A stretch of 64,000 bases of DNA from Paralvinella palmiformis (lineage: Eukaryota > Annelida > Polychaeta > Terebellida > Alvinellidae), in the NCBI GenBank assembly GCA_025642065.1, contig JAODUP010000224.1, forward strand, positions 162,501 to 226,500, in the 5' to 3' direction. This document shows, in pieces, positions 45,757 to 58,317 of the stretch. A program made the position numbers and the translations under genes. A model generated the notes under the pieces. The model worked only from the letters and a program-made list of their open reading frames with translations, had not been told where the DNA came from and did not search any database. Within the stretch, counting starts at the first letter, position 1; the number at the start of each line of letters is the position of its first letter.

Positions 45757-46020
45757 TCACCAGTTAATTTCATCTTTGCCTCTCAGAAGTGGATAGCATG
45801 TTACTAATTTAGCTGCTTTAGATAGTCCAAGTCTATTTCTCAATTTGAACTGTATGAAACCAAAGTTTGAGAACACACGTTCAGTAGCTGTTGAGCTGGC
45901 TGGCATAGATATAAGTTGGCAGGCAATTTTACACAATCCAGTATTGATTGCACCACGCTTATTCACACATAACCACCTAATAATTTCATCTTATGATTCA
46001 AGTTCTCTTTTCTCCCACCT
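45757..46020 (-). pseudogene. hAT transposase C-terminal dimerisation domain relic
   Basis: Minus-strand frame with SMPASSTATERVFSNFGFIQ followed by FKLRNRLGLSKAAKLV. This is the Dimer_Tnp_hAT pattern (P-SSA--ERVFS--G----K-RN-L----A--L). The catalytic N-terminal part is not recognised, so only the end of a hAT transposase gene remains. Confidence 0.85.
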
Positions 46021-46319
46021 TAGGCTCAGTTGAAGCTAACCATGTGTAATTATAATTTCATGTGAAAGATTAGCAGATACCTTGCTACAGTGCAATTAGA
46101 ATCACCAAACAAAACAAGAAATGGAGGATTAAGCAAAGCCATTGTCACTGCATGAGTGCATGTACATGGTAAGGCACAGATATACACACAAGGATGATTA
46201 TCACATGGCACCTAGATGTAATTGGCTATAGTGCAATTAGAAACCAAAAACAACTAGAGATGGAGTATTAAGTGAAGCCATTCTCACTGCATATACTGGA
46301 CTGCACATAATGGAAAGCT

Positions 46320-46442
46320 GAACCCAAACCCGATCCAACCCGCAACTGCTCAACCCACACGCAACCCGAACCCACAAATCTCAACCGGAACCCAACCCGA
46401 ACCCATACTTAAAATGCTATTCAACACGTTCCCAACCCACAA
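46320..46442 (+). repeat. Degenerate (AACCCGAACCC)n low-complexity tract
   Basis: About 120 bases of cccaacccgaaccc-type units upstream (on the minus strand) of the hAT relic. Such tracts are sometimes found inside hAT elements, so it may belong to the same dead transposon. Confidence 0.6.
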
Positions 46443-46444
46443 GA

Positions 46445-47760
46445 CTGAAACCCGTGCTTCAGGGGAAACCGGAGTATCGTGGATATGATATTTTGTCTCC
46501 GACAACTACAAGAAAAGTGCATTGAGCAGAACCGACCACTATACATAGTATTTGTCGACTTCAGTAAGTCGTTCGATACAGTTGGGAGGACCGGGATATG
46601 GCAGCTACTGAGGAAGTACGGCTGCCCAGAGAAGTTCGCAACAATGATCGACGCACTACATACCGGAATGATGGCGAATATTAGTATTGGAGGGGAAGTC
46701 TCGGAATCGTTAAGTGTCATAAATGGGGTCAAGCAAGGTTGTGTACTGCCCCCGCGCTCTTCTCCATCTTTCTATCAGCAAAGCTCGATTAGGTTTTCAG
46801 AGACATGGGGATGGCGTCTACATACAGTCCAGACAGAGCGCTGACCTATTCAACGTCGCACACTTCAGAGCTAAGACCAAGACTACTCGGATACTGATGA
46901 GAGAGCTGCTAGTCGCAGATAACAATGAACAGGTTGCACACTCTGCTGAAGAGATACAGACATTACTGGATGCTTTCTCCGATGCGTCAAAGAAGTTCAG
47001 CCTGAAGATTAACATCAAGAAGACCGAGATGATGTACCAACTCAACTCTATAAGAACCAGAGAGGAGGATGTCATGGTTGATGGAAACAAGTTGAACTCT
47101 GTTCTGGAATTCACCTAAATCGGAAGCACTCTATCAAGTAATGGGTGCATTGACGATGAAATACAGAAGAGGATGGCCAAGGCTAGTGCATCTTTCGGCC
47201 AACTACGTCAGAGACTCTGGAAAAACCACCATGTATGTGTCCATGCGGGTCAAAGGCAAGATATATCGTGCAATTGTGCTGCCACCCTCCTATACGGAGC
47301 CGAGGCCTGGAGAGTGTACAGACGACGGGTAAAAAAGCTGAATGCCTTCATGATGCGACATCTGCGTTCGATCATGAGGATAACCTGGATGGACAACGTG
47401 ACAAACAAAGAAATACTCGAACGGACACGGCTGCCATCTATGGAAGATATTCTGATCAAAAAGAATCTCCGGTGGACTGGACATTTCGTGAGGATGTCAC
47501 GAGACATACTACCAAGGGAGGTTCTCTACTCTCAGCTATCTTCTGGTCACAGAAAGAGAGGGCGCCCTCGTCTCCGGGTCAAGGATACCATCAAGAGAAA
47601 CTTGAAGGTGAGAGACATAAAGACCTGACTTGTGGACATCTCTCTCACAGCAGGAATTCAAAGCCCATAATGGTTATATTTCTGATAAAAATTTGCCTAC
47701 AGAGTAAGTACCGGAAAGTGTCGGTGCTAAATAAACGCCATATGATGTTATAATAACTGT
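46445..47760 (+). mobile_element. Non-LTR retrotransposon RT relic
   Basis: Pieces of reverse transcriptase: DMIFCLRQLQEKCIEQNRPL then VFVDFSKSFDTVGR (motif A) and VINGVKQGC (46479-46750); a frameshift; DLFNVAHFRAKTKTTRILMR then the ADD box changed to ADN (46915-46923); KKFSLKINIKKTEMMYQ; and after a stop at 47116, QKRMAKASASFGQLRQRLW and LRWTGHFVRMSRDILPREVL. The strand order is normal for RTE/CR1-group elements with the LRW-GH-VRM C-terminal segment. At least two frameshifts and the lost catalytic Asp make it dead. Confidence 0.85.
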
Positions 47761-47764
47761 TGAC

Positions 47765-48110
47765 TTAACTTTCCATGTCGACAATACGTGTAATTCTCGT
47801 GTTTTAACAGTTTATTGGATCTCCATTGATTGACAATGGTGAATCCCGTAAAGCAGGCCGTACACTAGATTTGGTCTTCTCTAGAGGAGTTCGTTCTGTT
47901 TGTGGCTCTTTATCTCAATAGCGACAAAGGTAAATAAGTCAGTCAGACAGACAGCCAGACAGCCGTTCTTACAACATGCGCAACTTAATGGGCCTAACTG
48001 TAATTCGAAAATCTTATGGCCGAGTCAGTCTAGACACATGAAAAAAGTGAAATTAGTCGTTCTATAAATATCTGCTGTTGCTATTGTAACCCTCATCGGA
48101 GTTACTAGAC

Positions 48111-48150
<40 letters not shown>

Positions 48151-48315
48151 TACAATCATGAATACATGCTCGTAATCGTAATCATAATCATAAAACAAAG
48201 TGAAATAATTACAATTGTAATAGATTACATCCTGAACGTAATCGCCCCATGTCTGATTCAGATCAAACTTTCGGATCACAACTGTCTCCTAATTGTCTCA
48301 ATAATAACAACAAAA
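47765..48315. other. Spacer with (CA)n at 48112-48148
   Basis: No gene or matched repeat recognised. Confidence 0.4.
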
Positions 48316-48324
48316 TGGTTGATG

Positions 48325-48500
48325 CGGTTTCTGATTGTGGCCCACCTCGATTACACATGTTCCACACATGTTCGAATCTCGCCGTGGGCATATCTGAAGG
48401 ATGTTTCATCTTTGATTTATCTTCATTACCTTTGAAGATTGCTAGACCCATTTAACCTACCATTAGCATAATAGTGGTCGTAAAACACCAATCATCATAT
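48325..48500 (+). mobile_element. Family-1 SINE, diverged head
   Basis: Body gcatatctgaaggatgtttc and tail gtggtcgtaaaacaccaatc match the family. The tRNA-like head is degraded, though gttcgaatctcgccgtggg keeps the B-box. Confidence 0.8.
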
Positions 48501-48504
48501 ACGA

Positions 48505-50050
48505 CAAAATGACTAGAGATAAATTATTGCCTCGGGAAGTACTCATCCTACAAAATAATGCACCAAGATCCTTCCCAATAACACGACCGACGCTGTAAGA
48601 AATTAAGTTTTTGTCGGCCATACGTTGATGACGATATTTTGGCTAAATTAAAACGGAAATAATCTTCTGGTCAAAATTGTAATGAGAACGCACTGCATAC
48701 CACACACAAACTACACGTAAATTATATTAAAAAAAGTCTTTAACACATGTATGGAAATTTCGCAATCAAAGAAGTGATAGCTATATTCCCACTGTCTGAA
48801 AACTTGTTTATGTTAAATTAACAGAAAGAGCATTGCTTATTCGGAATTGCGGATGCAAGGCAATGAGGATTGTTTATTTTCGTAGGTATCATCTTGTAGA
48901 TTATTCCAATCTTGTAGATAGCCCACCGCGAAGATAAATCCCCGCGAATATCGGGAACTTGTTTTTATTAAAGTGGTATTTATTCTGCTCGTTTAAAACA
49001 GCTGATCTGTTGGGACGGATACTGTTAGACGCACTGAGGTTTGCCGACTTGGCTCCAAGCCATACTCGTATTCTATTAAACTGAGTCACACATGAAATCG
49101 CCTATTCACCGACGATAAACTATTCAAAACGACGCCCTCTCCTGCTGTAACCAGCTCTATAAGTATATCATTGTCTGGTATTCTTTTAACGTTGTTTTCA
49201 ACATAAAGGCAAGATGTACACGAGTTTCGCTTGTTTTAGAGGAAGTATTGGCTAACTACTGTATACGGACAAACCATAAGTTCTGCATGTTTTTCGTGTC
49301 AGATTTTTCTCATTGTTCACACCCTCCTCATAAATAATGTCTCATTTATCCCATTACGCCTTCAACAATTGTGCCAAGAGACATCAATTATCTTCCACTT
49401 AATTATTTGTAACATAAATATTTACGCATATCTGAGGTGATGCTTGCATCTTATCCACAAAACAGTATACCATGTGTAGTACGGGACAGCCGAACATCAA
49501 TACGGAGAGGCCCCGTATAACCGACAACCTGATGATCCGACCGAAATAGGGCCCAAAACGTAAACACGTCACAGGATTGCATCTGTTTAATACGACGTCC
49601 GAGGTTAAGAAATTAGACAATATATGTATAACAGGAAAAGCCAATTTATTATTGGACAACACCTGGCCAGTCCGATTGATAGCATGTGTGTGTGGGGGCG
49701 CGTCTGTGTGTGTGTGCGTGCTTGCGTGCATGCTTATGTCGCACCATCAACATCGACACCAACAAGTGTGGCGTGTCATTTCCTGTCGGAAGTTACGGAC
49801 ATGTTAGCTGAGGTGTTCCTGGTCGTAGTCTGCTAACTAGCAAAATGAACTGACAATAAATGGTCGTTATGTATAAAGATGTCGTTAAAAGCCAATCCAC
49901 TTTGTTCTCTGTTAGGAACAAAAAGTGTTTACGTATTAGTGTGTGAAGTATAAGTTGCGCCAATCGACGGGAACAAAATACATCTAATTCGCTGGTATAA
50001 TGGTAAATATTATAATTAAAGGCTTGAAATTTTGTTTTTAAAAATCTATC
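48505..50050. other. Spacer, nothing recognised
   Basis: No supported exon was found, although the 5' exons of transporter gene A would be expected somewhere left of 51.8 kb. Short frames at 48901-49089 and 49399-49836 match no family. Confidence 0.4.
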
Positions 50051-50240
<190 letters not shown>

Positions 50241-50564
50241 CATATCATAGGTTGATCACATAAAAAATGTATATTTATTTCTAGGCGACCATAGTTTAAA
50301 TATTGATTTAACTCGGGTCTAACCGGGATTTAATTAATAAAACGGAATATTAACCAGTCGGACTGTAATTAATCCGTTCATTCCGGATTAAAGTCCAGTA
50401 CTATTCTAGATACTCGCCCTTTATCGACGGACCATTGTTAAGTGCCCTTTAGCCAATTAAATAATACACTAAAATATGTGGCCAGTAGAAACTTATAATA
50501 TTGTTATTTAAATGTTTAGTGCGTATATTAAGAAGGTGGTCTCCAAAAACCTGACCAGTAGGAT

Positions 50565-50680
50565 TGTTGACCACGTAGTCCTATCACCATGGCCTATGTG
50601 TCTGTGTGAAAAGGATGTTTAATCTTTAGCTTCGCCTCGTTGCTGGTATATCCGTGCACAATAGCGGTCGTACTATGACA
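50565..50680 (+). mobile_element. Degenerate family-1 SINE
   Basis: Weak match to the body (aaggatgtttaatctttagc, ttcgcctcgtt) and tail (agcggtcgta). Heavily diverged. Confidence 0.45.
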
Positions 50681-50754
50681 ATAACATTTCACATTATAAA
50701 ACGACGAACTAGAAATATGCTTACGCCCGATAAAGAGGTTGTTCCGATGGTGTC

Positions 50755-50885
50755 GTAATTAGAGCATTCCGTTACAAATACTACAGGTCGCTGGTTCGAA
50801 CCGGGTCATGGCTGCGTTTGTGGGATTCGTTTCCCACAGCGGTTGCCCAGTATCTCCCAGGTGTGGCCATCCTCGAGACCAACCA
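50755..50885 (+). mobile_element. tRNA-like SINE head, unclassified
   Basis: A B-box (ctggttcgaaccgggtc) lies about 45 bases after tagagcattccg. The downstream part (gtttcccacagcggttgccc) is not shared with the other SINEs here, so it is another family or a single relic. Confidence 0.45.
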
Positions 50886-51127
50886 ACTCAACTCGACTCA
50901 ACTCAATTCAACTTGCCAAACAAATATCATTAAGTCAACCTGAGTAATAATATCTGCTGAAACATCGCTCAAATTAGTTGATACAACTCTGATTTATGGT
51001 TCGTTGCTTAGAACCAGATCGTGCCTCGTGTTTGGTTCCTTACGTTTGTCTTCGCGTTCTCACCGGTAGATGTCGCCGTCAGCCGGGAACCGCTTGGAAT
51101 ATAAGTGGTTCGGCAGTCCATTGTTTA

Positions 51128-51460
51128 ACAGTGAGCTCCGGTGGCCAACGGTCGCAGGTTCGAATCCCGTAATAGTTCTAAACTTTTCCAGGGATTAATT
51201 TCTCGGCTCACTACATCGTGGGTGGCTGACCACGTTAAATGGCGCTGCCGTGTTTCCACTGAATTATTTATAATAAAGGGGGACGTTAAAAAAAACCCTG
51301 ATGCAGTGACCACCCTCAGGGTATTTCGGCTCCATCTTTCCGTACTGCTCCCCTGTGAGTGGTGGGGGAGGAGGATTCTCAACCACTCCAACATAGAGGC
51401 TGTGCTGATTAAGCAACAGCCTGGGGATTCTCCCCGAACAACAAAACCTAAACCTAAACC
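51128..51460 (+). mobile_element. SINE family 2, full-length copy with a head deletion
   Basis: Close match to 15847-16196: gtgagctccggtggcc, ggttcgaatcccg, ggctgaccacgttaaatggc and acagcctggggattctcccc. About 28 bases of the tRNA-like head (cctagcgg to ggtgcc) are missing. Confidence 0.88.
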
Positions 51461-51747
51461 TATTGTTTAACACATGTCAAAGGGTATACGTTCGAGCTAG
51501 AATGAGGCACAGGTAAATATGAATATTATGTGCCTTGTCGTCATTCTTATGTGCCTTGTAGTCATACCGATGTGAAAAATTAAAGGTCATTCGGGGTTTA
51601 AACTCGGAAGCCAGAGGTCGGTGGCCGCGCGGTGTCAATTGAGCCATAGAAAGTCCCCGAACTAGAGAGAGTAGGACTGTATAGAACCGAGTTGGGGTTC
51701 CCAAACATGTACACAATCAACATATACAGAAAGGGGTTTATAATAAT

Positions 51748-51805
51748 AATAATGATAATGATAATAATAATAATGAACAACAACAACAACAACAACATTA
51801 ATAAT
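51748..51805. repeat. (AAT)n and (CAA)n repeat
   Basis: Short triplet runs just before transporter gene A exon 1. Confidence 0.9.
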
Positions 51806-51855
51806 TAAGGTCAACAAGTATAAACAGGTATTTACATTTATATCTTACGTTGTAG

Positions 51856-52959
51856 GTCCAATAGGTAGCGTGTTGTTAATAATACTTGGATATCGTACTG
51901 TAGCCGTGTCTGGATCTGTACTGGCTATTGTGGGATTTTTATCCGCTTCCTTTGCACCTAATATTGAACTACTTACCTTTACATATGGAACTATAGCAAG
52001 TAAATACTGCAGTTAATTTACCCAGCTTTGTGGGGTTTTCCAGTTTTTCTCTCTCTTTCGGTTTTGGAAGAAAAAATAGTTTTCAATTAAAATCGCAATT
52101 AAACGATTTAATTCTCATTTTCAATAGTTTTTCTTCCCTTTTTAAATTAGTTCGCTCTTTTTCTAAGTAAAGTGATAATATAATAAATCATAATTTAATT
52201 ATTTTGGTCTATTTATTTTTTACTTTCAAGATTCAAGAAGATGATAATATTTTTATGTTAGAAATTAATAATTACTTATCTCTAACAAAGGCATCTAGAA
52301 AAAAAAACATACTCACTTTTTGAGTGTCGTTTATTGTGTTTCCTTTTTAGGTTTGGGTTTTTCCTTTCTCTTTCTGACATCAATGGTGGCAACTACGGTC
52401 TATTTCTGTCGGTGGCGCACCCTAGCGGTAAGCCTAGCATCATGCGGATTTGGCGTCGGAATCTTTATCTATCCACTGATGGCACGCCATATTCTGGATT
52501 TGCTCGACTGGCAGTGGTGTCTCCGGATACAAGCCGGAATGCTCTTCCTCTGCGTCCTACTATCACTGACGTATCGAACTCTGACCTCCGAGGCCAAGGT
52601 CGAAAAGCCGACGATGCGTGAAGCCCTGAAGTCATCGTTTCGGCTGAACTTGCTAAAGAACCCGATCTTCATATTGTTACTGATAATGGCTTCATCGTCA
52701 ACAATAGGTAAGTGGTACCATAGCAGACTGATAACGATCAAGGTTACTCAAGCTCCCTTTACTATCAGTACCTTTTGGACCTTTATTTTCGTTTCAGATT
52801 TAATGCGCGCAGTAGTTTTCTGTACAATTCAACTCTTTCATCCTGATTTACATATTTTAATTCCTTAACTGTCCGTTGGTTCAGTGAGAACCAATCAGTA
52901 AAGTCGCAGTGTCTGAGTACAGCGCGGCATCTGGTCTGCCATTCGTTACAAAACATGCA

Positions 52960-53038
<79 letters not shown>

Positions 53039-54057
53039 GCCAAACGTAATTTTAGTCAGAAAGACACAAACACCATCTTATAAAGGGTGTACATTTCCAG
53101 GTATCCTGATACCGTTCAACTACATGCCACTGACCGGCCTAGAGCGGAACCTAACCCAGAGCCAGTCGGCGTGGCTGGTCTCCGTCATGGGAGCCACGAA
53201 CACAGCCGGTAGAGTGCTAGTCGGAGCTGCAGCCTTCAAGGCACCATTCCATCCCCTGGTCTTCATGATATTAGGCCATACAATGGGAGCAGCGGCGACA
53301 TTTATCAGCGTTCTGTGTGACTCGTTCACTCTGTTGGCGATCTATTGTGGCTTCTTTGGACTAGTCTTTGGTAATCATTAATCTTGTTATTGTCCTCCCA
53401 GTTTTAATGGGCGTTAATAGCAATTTTATTGGTAAATATACAGATTTTATGCTTAATGCTTTATAAGATTGTCCGGCCAATATTTCCGGCAATATATTGG
53501 TAGGTTATCTTTCTACCGACCAACGTTGGCTTATATTGACCGGCTATCGACCGCTTCCGGTTGAAAGCATCTCGCACGTAATGGAATGTTATTACCTTCG
53601 ATCATCACGTGAACGAAACCGCCGAGCGTAAAGTCTACGACGTTTCAGCGCGAAAAGTAATAAAAACCAAAAAGTTATGTTCATACAACGATCACAATTA
53701 ACTTATTTCCGGATAAATTGTTGGTGAAAGCAGACTGAAACTCGGAGAACGCTTTCACAGAACTGAATTCGTGATCAGTAAAAGCCATCTGTATTCGTTG
53801 AGGCTGATGACTGTTCAAGTCAAATTTGGACTTTAATGCTTCAAAACGCGGGACAAGACAAATATACTTCTGTGTATAATCCATAAACTAACCTAATAAA
53901 ATTAATATTGACAGCCCTACTTAGTGTAATCTCGCTGATAATCGCTAGGAAACAAGAATCTCGTTCGTCTTATGATCTAGATAACCCGGAAGTCCTTTGT
54001 AATAAACAGGAACCGAAATGTTCTAAAGAAAACGCCGTCGAACAGTCTCAAATGTAG
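51856..54057 (+). CDS. MCT/SLC16-like transporter, gene A (5' exons not found; C-terminal region reduced)
   Basis: Major-facilitator membrane protein of the monocarboxylate-transporter type, expected in the plasma membrane; the substrate cannot be told. Exons 51856-51999, 52351-52707, 53101-53370 and 53915-54057 join in phase, giving about 304 residues with a stop. Seen: GPIGSVLLIILGYRTVAVSG (end of TM2-TM3); the family motif YFCRWRTLAVSLASCGFGVG (TM5 region); a polar cytoplasmic loop (EAKVEKPTMREALKSSF); LLKNPIFILLLIMASSSTI (TM7); QSQSAWLVSVMGATNTAGRV (TM8); and FTLLAIYCGFFGLVF. Compared with gene B, the exon for the VLARTLGEE membrane segment and the GTLHDITGQYRASFF half of the last exon are missing. 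The new last exon begins where homology resumes and still fits: FGLVF-ALLSVISLIIARKQ. The first exon (TM1, with the D-GWGW motif) was not found upstream. May be a truncated gene, a pseudogene, or a gene with unseen exons. Confidence 0.85.
52956..53039. repeat. (CTGT)n microsatellite in gene A intron
   Basis: About 20 perfect copies of CTGT between exons 2 and 3 of gene A. Confidence 0.97.
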
Positions 54058-54180
54058 ATCATATGTCACGCACAATCATTGACCTAAAAGAATTGACCTT
54101 TTCTTTTAGGTCAATGTGCACAATCAAGTTTTGATACAAAGTCCATTTACTGTTGATGTTTATTTATGTATTTATATTTG

Positions 54181-54186
54181 AATAAA
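54181..54186 (+). terminator. Polyadenylation signal of gene A
   Basis: AATAAA 124 bases after the stop codon of gene A. Confidence 0.55.
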
Positions 54187-54270
54187 TACTATATTTATTA
54201 AAGCGTTATATACGTTTATTAGAAATAAATTCCATTACATCCATATATATATGTGTGTGTGTGTGCGCGC

Positions 54271-54271
<1 letters not shown>

Positions 54272-54306
<35 letters not shown>
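54272..54306. repeat. (TA)n microsatellite
   Basis: About 35 bases of TA following a GT run, directly before the next dispersed repeat. Confidence 0.95.
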
Positions 54307-54308
<2 letters not shown>

Positions 54309-54425
54309 CACTACCACAATTCGCTCTGCTTTTCAAGCATTTCATATTTATGTTGAGAATATTCAACCACATCAAACATGGCTGGAAAGTCCCATCCTAT
54401 GGTTTTCTAATTTGTTTTAAGCATC
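54307..54425 (+). repeat. Dispersed repeat family 6, copy 1
   Basis: The sequence attcgctctgcttttcaagc and acatggctggaaagtcc recur at 59490-59590 in the same orientation, also just after a (TA)n tract. Unclassified. Confidence 0.7.
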
Positions 54426-54429
54426 ACAT

Positions 54430-55590
54430 ATCACGGGATGTATGTCGATGTATTGTGTGCAAATTGCGAAGGCTCAACTGGACGCGTTGTACATTACGTA
54501 TATATTTAGGTTTGTATATCTATATGTATGTGCGTGCGTGCGTGCATGCGTGCGTGCGTGTATGCGTGCGTGCGTGTGTGCGTCCATGGGTGCGTATTCA
54601 CCGAAGCACTTCGTTGATCTTTGATTTACGTATAATGTTTGAGAGTGCAAATACAACCCGCTAATATTTGTAATTAATTCCGGGTTTGTAAAATGTTTAA
54701 TTTAAAACTAGAATTTTAGATATGTTTCTTTCCCAGAACTTATTAATTTTGTTGATGTGGACAACTATTTTTCCAAATAGGTTGATTTATATGCACACAA
54801 TTATCTATTAATTTAAACACGGGGATTTTTAACGGTTCATATGACTCAAGTACATCCGGATTGCCATTTATGTTTACTTCCGGTTGTAGTTCTATCCGTC
54901 TCCAGGATTTCGTATTTATTTCCGGCGTGTTATTTCGTCTGTCAAAACACCGTTAATGTGTAATGATATGTCAACATTATGCATTCAGTTATGACATTTT
55001 ATTGAACGACGATGTCTATATTAGCTAATACTATCCTGTACTGTTAGTATGTACTAACGAAAACCTCGCTATACGGCCCTTGGTTCATTTGTGCGACTAT
55101 GTAAATACAATCGTGACCGGGAAAGATTCATGTTATTTTAAATTTTCTATCTAGTATTCATATATATAGTTCTAAAAATCGGGAACTACGTCTACACTCA
55201 AAGTCAATCAAATGCATTTAAAAAAAATGGAATGGTAATGAAAACTTTTAAAACAATTAATGGTGACCAAGATTTGTTGAACGAAAAGTGCAGATTAGTA
55301 ACTGTCAACTTCCGAGAAATGAAACAGTAGTTCAGGTTGATTAACACCATAAACGTGACAACCAATCCATAAGTTCACCGAAAAAGAGGACCACGATCAT
55401 TGTCGTCCACTATTGTTTATTGATTCTATATTTATTAACATATTATGTAAGAACCAGATATTCACATTTATCACGACTTTGCTTGTTGTGTAGACAGGTA
55501 CATAGATCCAAACGTAGTATTTTACTGGTTCTGTATGTTGTACTCTTGTGTGGTACATTTTACTAGAGCCACCATCTCCTCTGATACATT
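54430..55590. other. Spacer, nothing recognised
   Basis: Contains a (CGTG)n-like run at about 54525-54585. No gene recognised. Confidence 0.4.
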
Positions 55591-55597
55591 AAACTCA

Positions 55598-55870
55598 TAG
55601 TATCACCTGTCGTTGTTGAGCTTGCTTTGTAAAAGTACTGTGAGCTTGTCCGCGTTGAGGCTCTGACGACACTCTGTATGCTCTTTCCGGAAAACGGAAA
55701 ACACTCTCTCATAGTTAGTATTTCTATGTGGCAAGAAGCTGAAAAGAGGGAACAATACTTGTGCAGGGTGCGGGGAACAGCATATGTCCCATTGCTGTCT
55801 TTATTATTTCACCCTAGTAACGGTCAATACATGTTTGTATACCACTTTCTCCCGTGTCCTCCATAAGCTG
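55598..55870 (-). pseudogene. hAT-family transposase C-terminal relic, second
   Basis: On the minus strand: LFPLFSFLPHRNTNYERVFS, then VFRKEHTECRQSLNADKLTV, then LLQSKLNND and a stop. This fits the P-S----ERVFS-----T--R--L----L--LL--K-N pattern of hAT dimerisation regions of the KIAA/ZMYM-like type. The rest of the transposase is not visible. It differs in sequence type from the relic at 45.8 kb. Confidence 0.75.
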
Positions 55871-55874
55871 GTAG

Positions 55875-58310
55875 TCCTCCAATTCTTCTTTGGTGATCTC
55901 AACAATAGGAACAAAGCGTTCAACCAAATGAACAATTGTGCCATACGTTAGTTCATCACGTTTGTTTGTGTTGTTCCAGCATAACCAAGTCATTTATCAC
56001 TCTGTTATCAGAGGGTTCGAAATAAGCGCTGGCTCATTAACCCCGGGTTATTCGAAATACTTGTGGGCTAGTAAAATATGTGTTTTAATAGCCTATTTGG
56101 GGGTATCTTCGGAGAATATCGCGATTAATTCAAATAGTTTATGTACACTCACAAGAACATGGTGCGATTAATAGTACACAATATAAATGGTCCCACCACC
56201 GCGTGTATGAAGCGATGTTTACATATTTCGCCCAGTTACGATCGAAGCGTCTTATGGATCAACTAGGTGACCCACTATTTAAAAGTCCGGCCTTTATCAA
56301 AATTCGTTTTGGTTGTGCACCACATCATGTTTTACGCGTGTTACCATAATTGTGTGAGACTGCTGCATTGTTTTTTGACCCAGCGGGATTTTGAGATATT
56401 TGTTCACTGAAATTGGTCAAATTTACAATTTACGAATGAAAAATGGATAAATTTGATTAAAAAACATTGCCAGTTGGGGCCTGTTTAATAGTTTGAAAGA
56501 ATGAAATAAAAATGTATTTTTGCAAGTTGAAATGACTGCAAGTGTTCATTGATTTTGTATTAAAACTACTGCTAGCATCTAGTATTGGCATTGAAACTAT
56601 GATGTTATAATATTTCCCCAAAGTCTCCCAGATTGCTCCATAATCTTACCAATAAAAAACCTACCAAACCAACACACTCTACTCTGGGGGCCTCGTCCCC
56701 CCCCCCCCGCGCGGCGCCCGCTGCCCTCACTCGCTAACTTTCGGGCCAGTGAAACTTAACAAGGGTTAATAGATTACCCAGTCCTTTAGCCATGTTATCA
56801 TATGGGAAAAATCTTCACCATTTTCCGCACAACAGCACAGTAGAATTTGAGAACATCGTTAAGACAGTTCGCTGTCTAACAATATTACTTTCACCAAGTC
56901 GGTGAAGTAGTCGGCTACAAACGCCGAGTGGTTACACTCGGCCACAAACTGTATAAAGAGTACGTTTGCATTTGTGATGGAGGAGGACGATTGCGGTTTC
57001 AAGGTAAAAAAAGACACCATTAGTATGTGTGTGTGTTATCGTCTTGGCCTCATTTATTATATATAGTGTTGTGGCCATGCTCATATTCACATTATATCCG
57101 CCAGATGGAGCTATTTATACATCGCGATCACATACGGTACAACGAGCGTACTCTCTGCCAGTTTTCGATGCAATTATGACCGTTTTTAATTGGCTAACTC
57201 ATTACTGTTGAAACTTCCCGTACAATTTGACTTCGTTTTCTGTCTCTTCGCTGGTGGAGGAAAATGCTGATTATTGTCCATGATTTCTCTGTTTAAAGTT
57301 CAAAATAAATGTCTATTTTAAAATAAAAAAATTATCTTCCGTTTTCAAATTTCAATAACCACGAACTTATAGATATATTTCAATACGTCTTGGTAGTTAA
57401 TATTCTAAATATTTAAAATGCTGGCATAAATCTCGCCGGAAGTCTCGTGTGCGGTGCCGTACAGTCTTGCGCACAGTTGAACAAAGTGATGCTAGCGAAG
57501 AAAAACTAGAATGATTAATGTTATGTACTAATTTACTACAATGTTTCGTAAACAAATAGCGATCAAACAATTAGGAAACCGTATGAATCTTTAACTAACG
57601 CCCTTATCGTAATTTTATTAATATACTCGTAATGACTATTACTAAACCGTTGTACTTGACAAGTCTGAGTTAATTATAACATTTACACATATAAGTAGCA
57701 AAACTAACAAGAACGCTGTTCATAAGAACCCAGCACCAGGTTCAATATGATTTATTTTCATTCTTAAAACGCACACTTAAAAGTGATGCTTACATTTTGG
57801 ACATTGCTATGTATCGTTCACACTACTAGGCAGATATTCAACTTTAACTAAGCCTTCGAATCAGTTTTTGACTGAGCCTTTGATCTAGCCTTTGATTAAG
57901 TCTGTCAATACTCCTTATATTCTCCGATATTCCCTTCTGAGTTCGGAGCCAAATTCAAAGCTCGAACATGAGTTGGCATAGTTATAATAATTTGCCCTTA
58001 AAGATATGGGATTAAGTACACTTGCATTCATATTTAATAGTATTTAAAAACCAATTATGTGTACTGGTAACTGAGCTTTCCAATATGAAAGGTATTTGTA
58101 TTTGTATTGAAATGATTCCACAGAGTTTTATTTTATTTTAAATACATTGTCAAATACATTAAAGTAGATTTGAGCAGACAGTGAACTACCCATATTTTAG
58201 CGACAGGATCACGTCTTATATTGGCCATGCATTTGTGTCAAAATCTAATAACAGGTTTATCACTGTCAAATAATGCAAAATGTCGCAGATAATAATAGTG
58301 ATCCATGGTA
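55875..58310. other. Spacer, nothing recognised
   Basis: Only a C-rich/GC-rich patch at about 56685-56730 stands out. No coding signal. Frames at 55938-56171 and 57029-57211 match no family. Confidence 0.4.
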
Positions 58311-58317
58311 TAATTAG

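Noticed and set aside
50755..50885. Candidate functional tRNA genes (also 32085-32182, 28083-28160, 58990-59087)
   Set aside because: A- and B-boxes are present but acceptor stems and anticodon arms do not pair properly, and several are attached to shared SINE bodies.
52334..52621. 95-codon second frame over gene A exon 2, and its 90-codon antisense frame
   Set aside because: Shadows of the real transporter exon in other frames.
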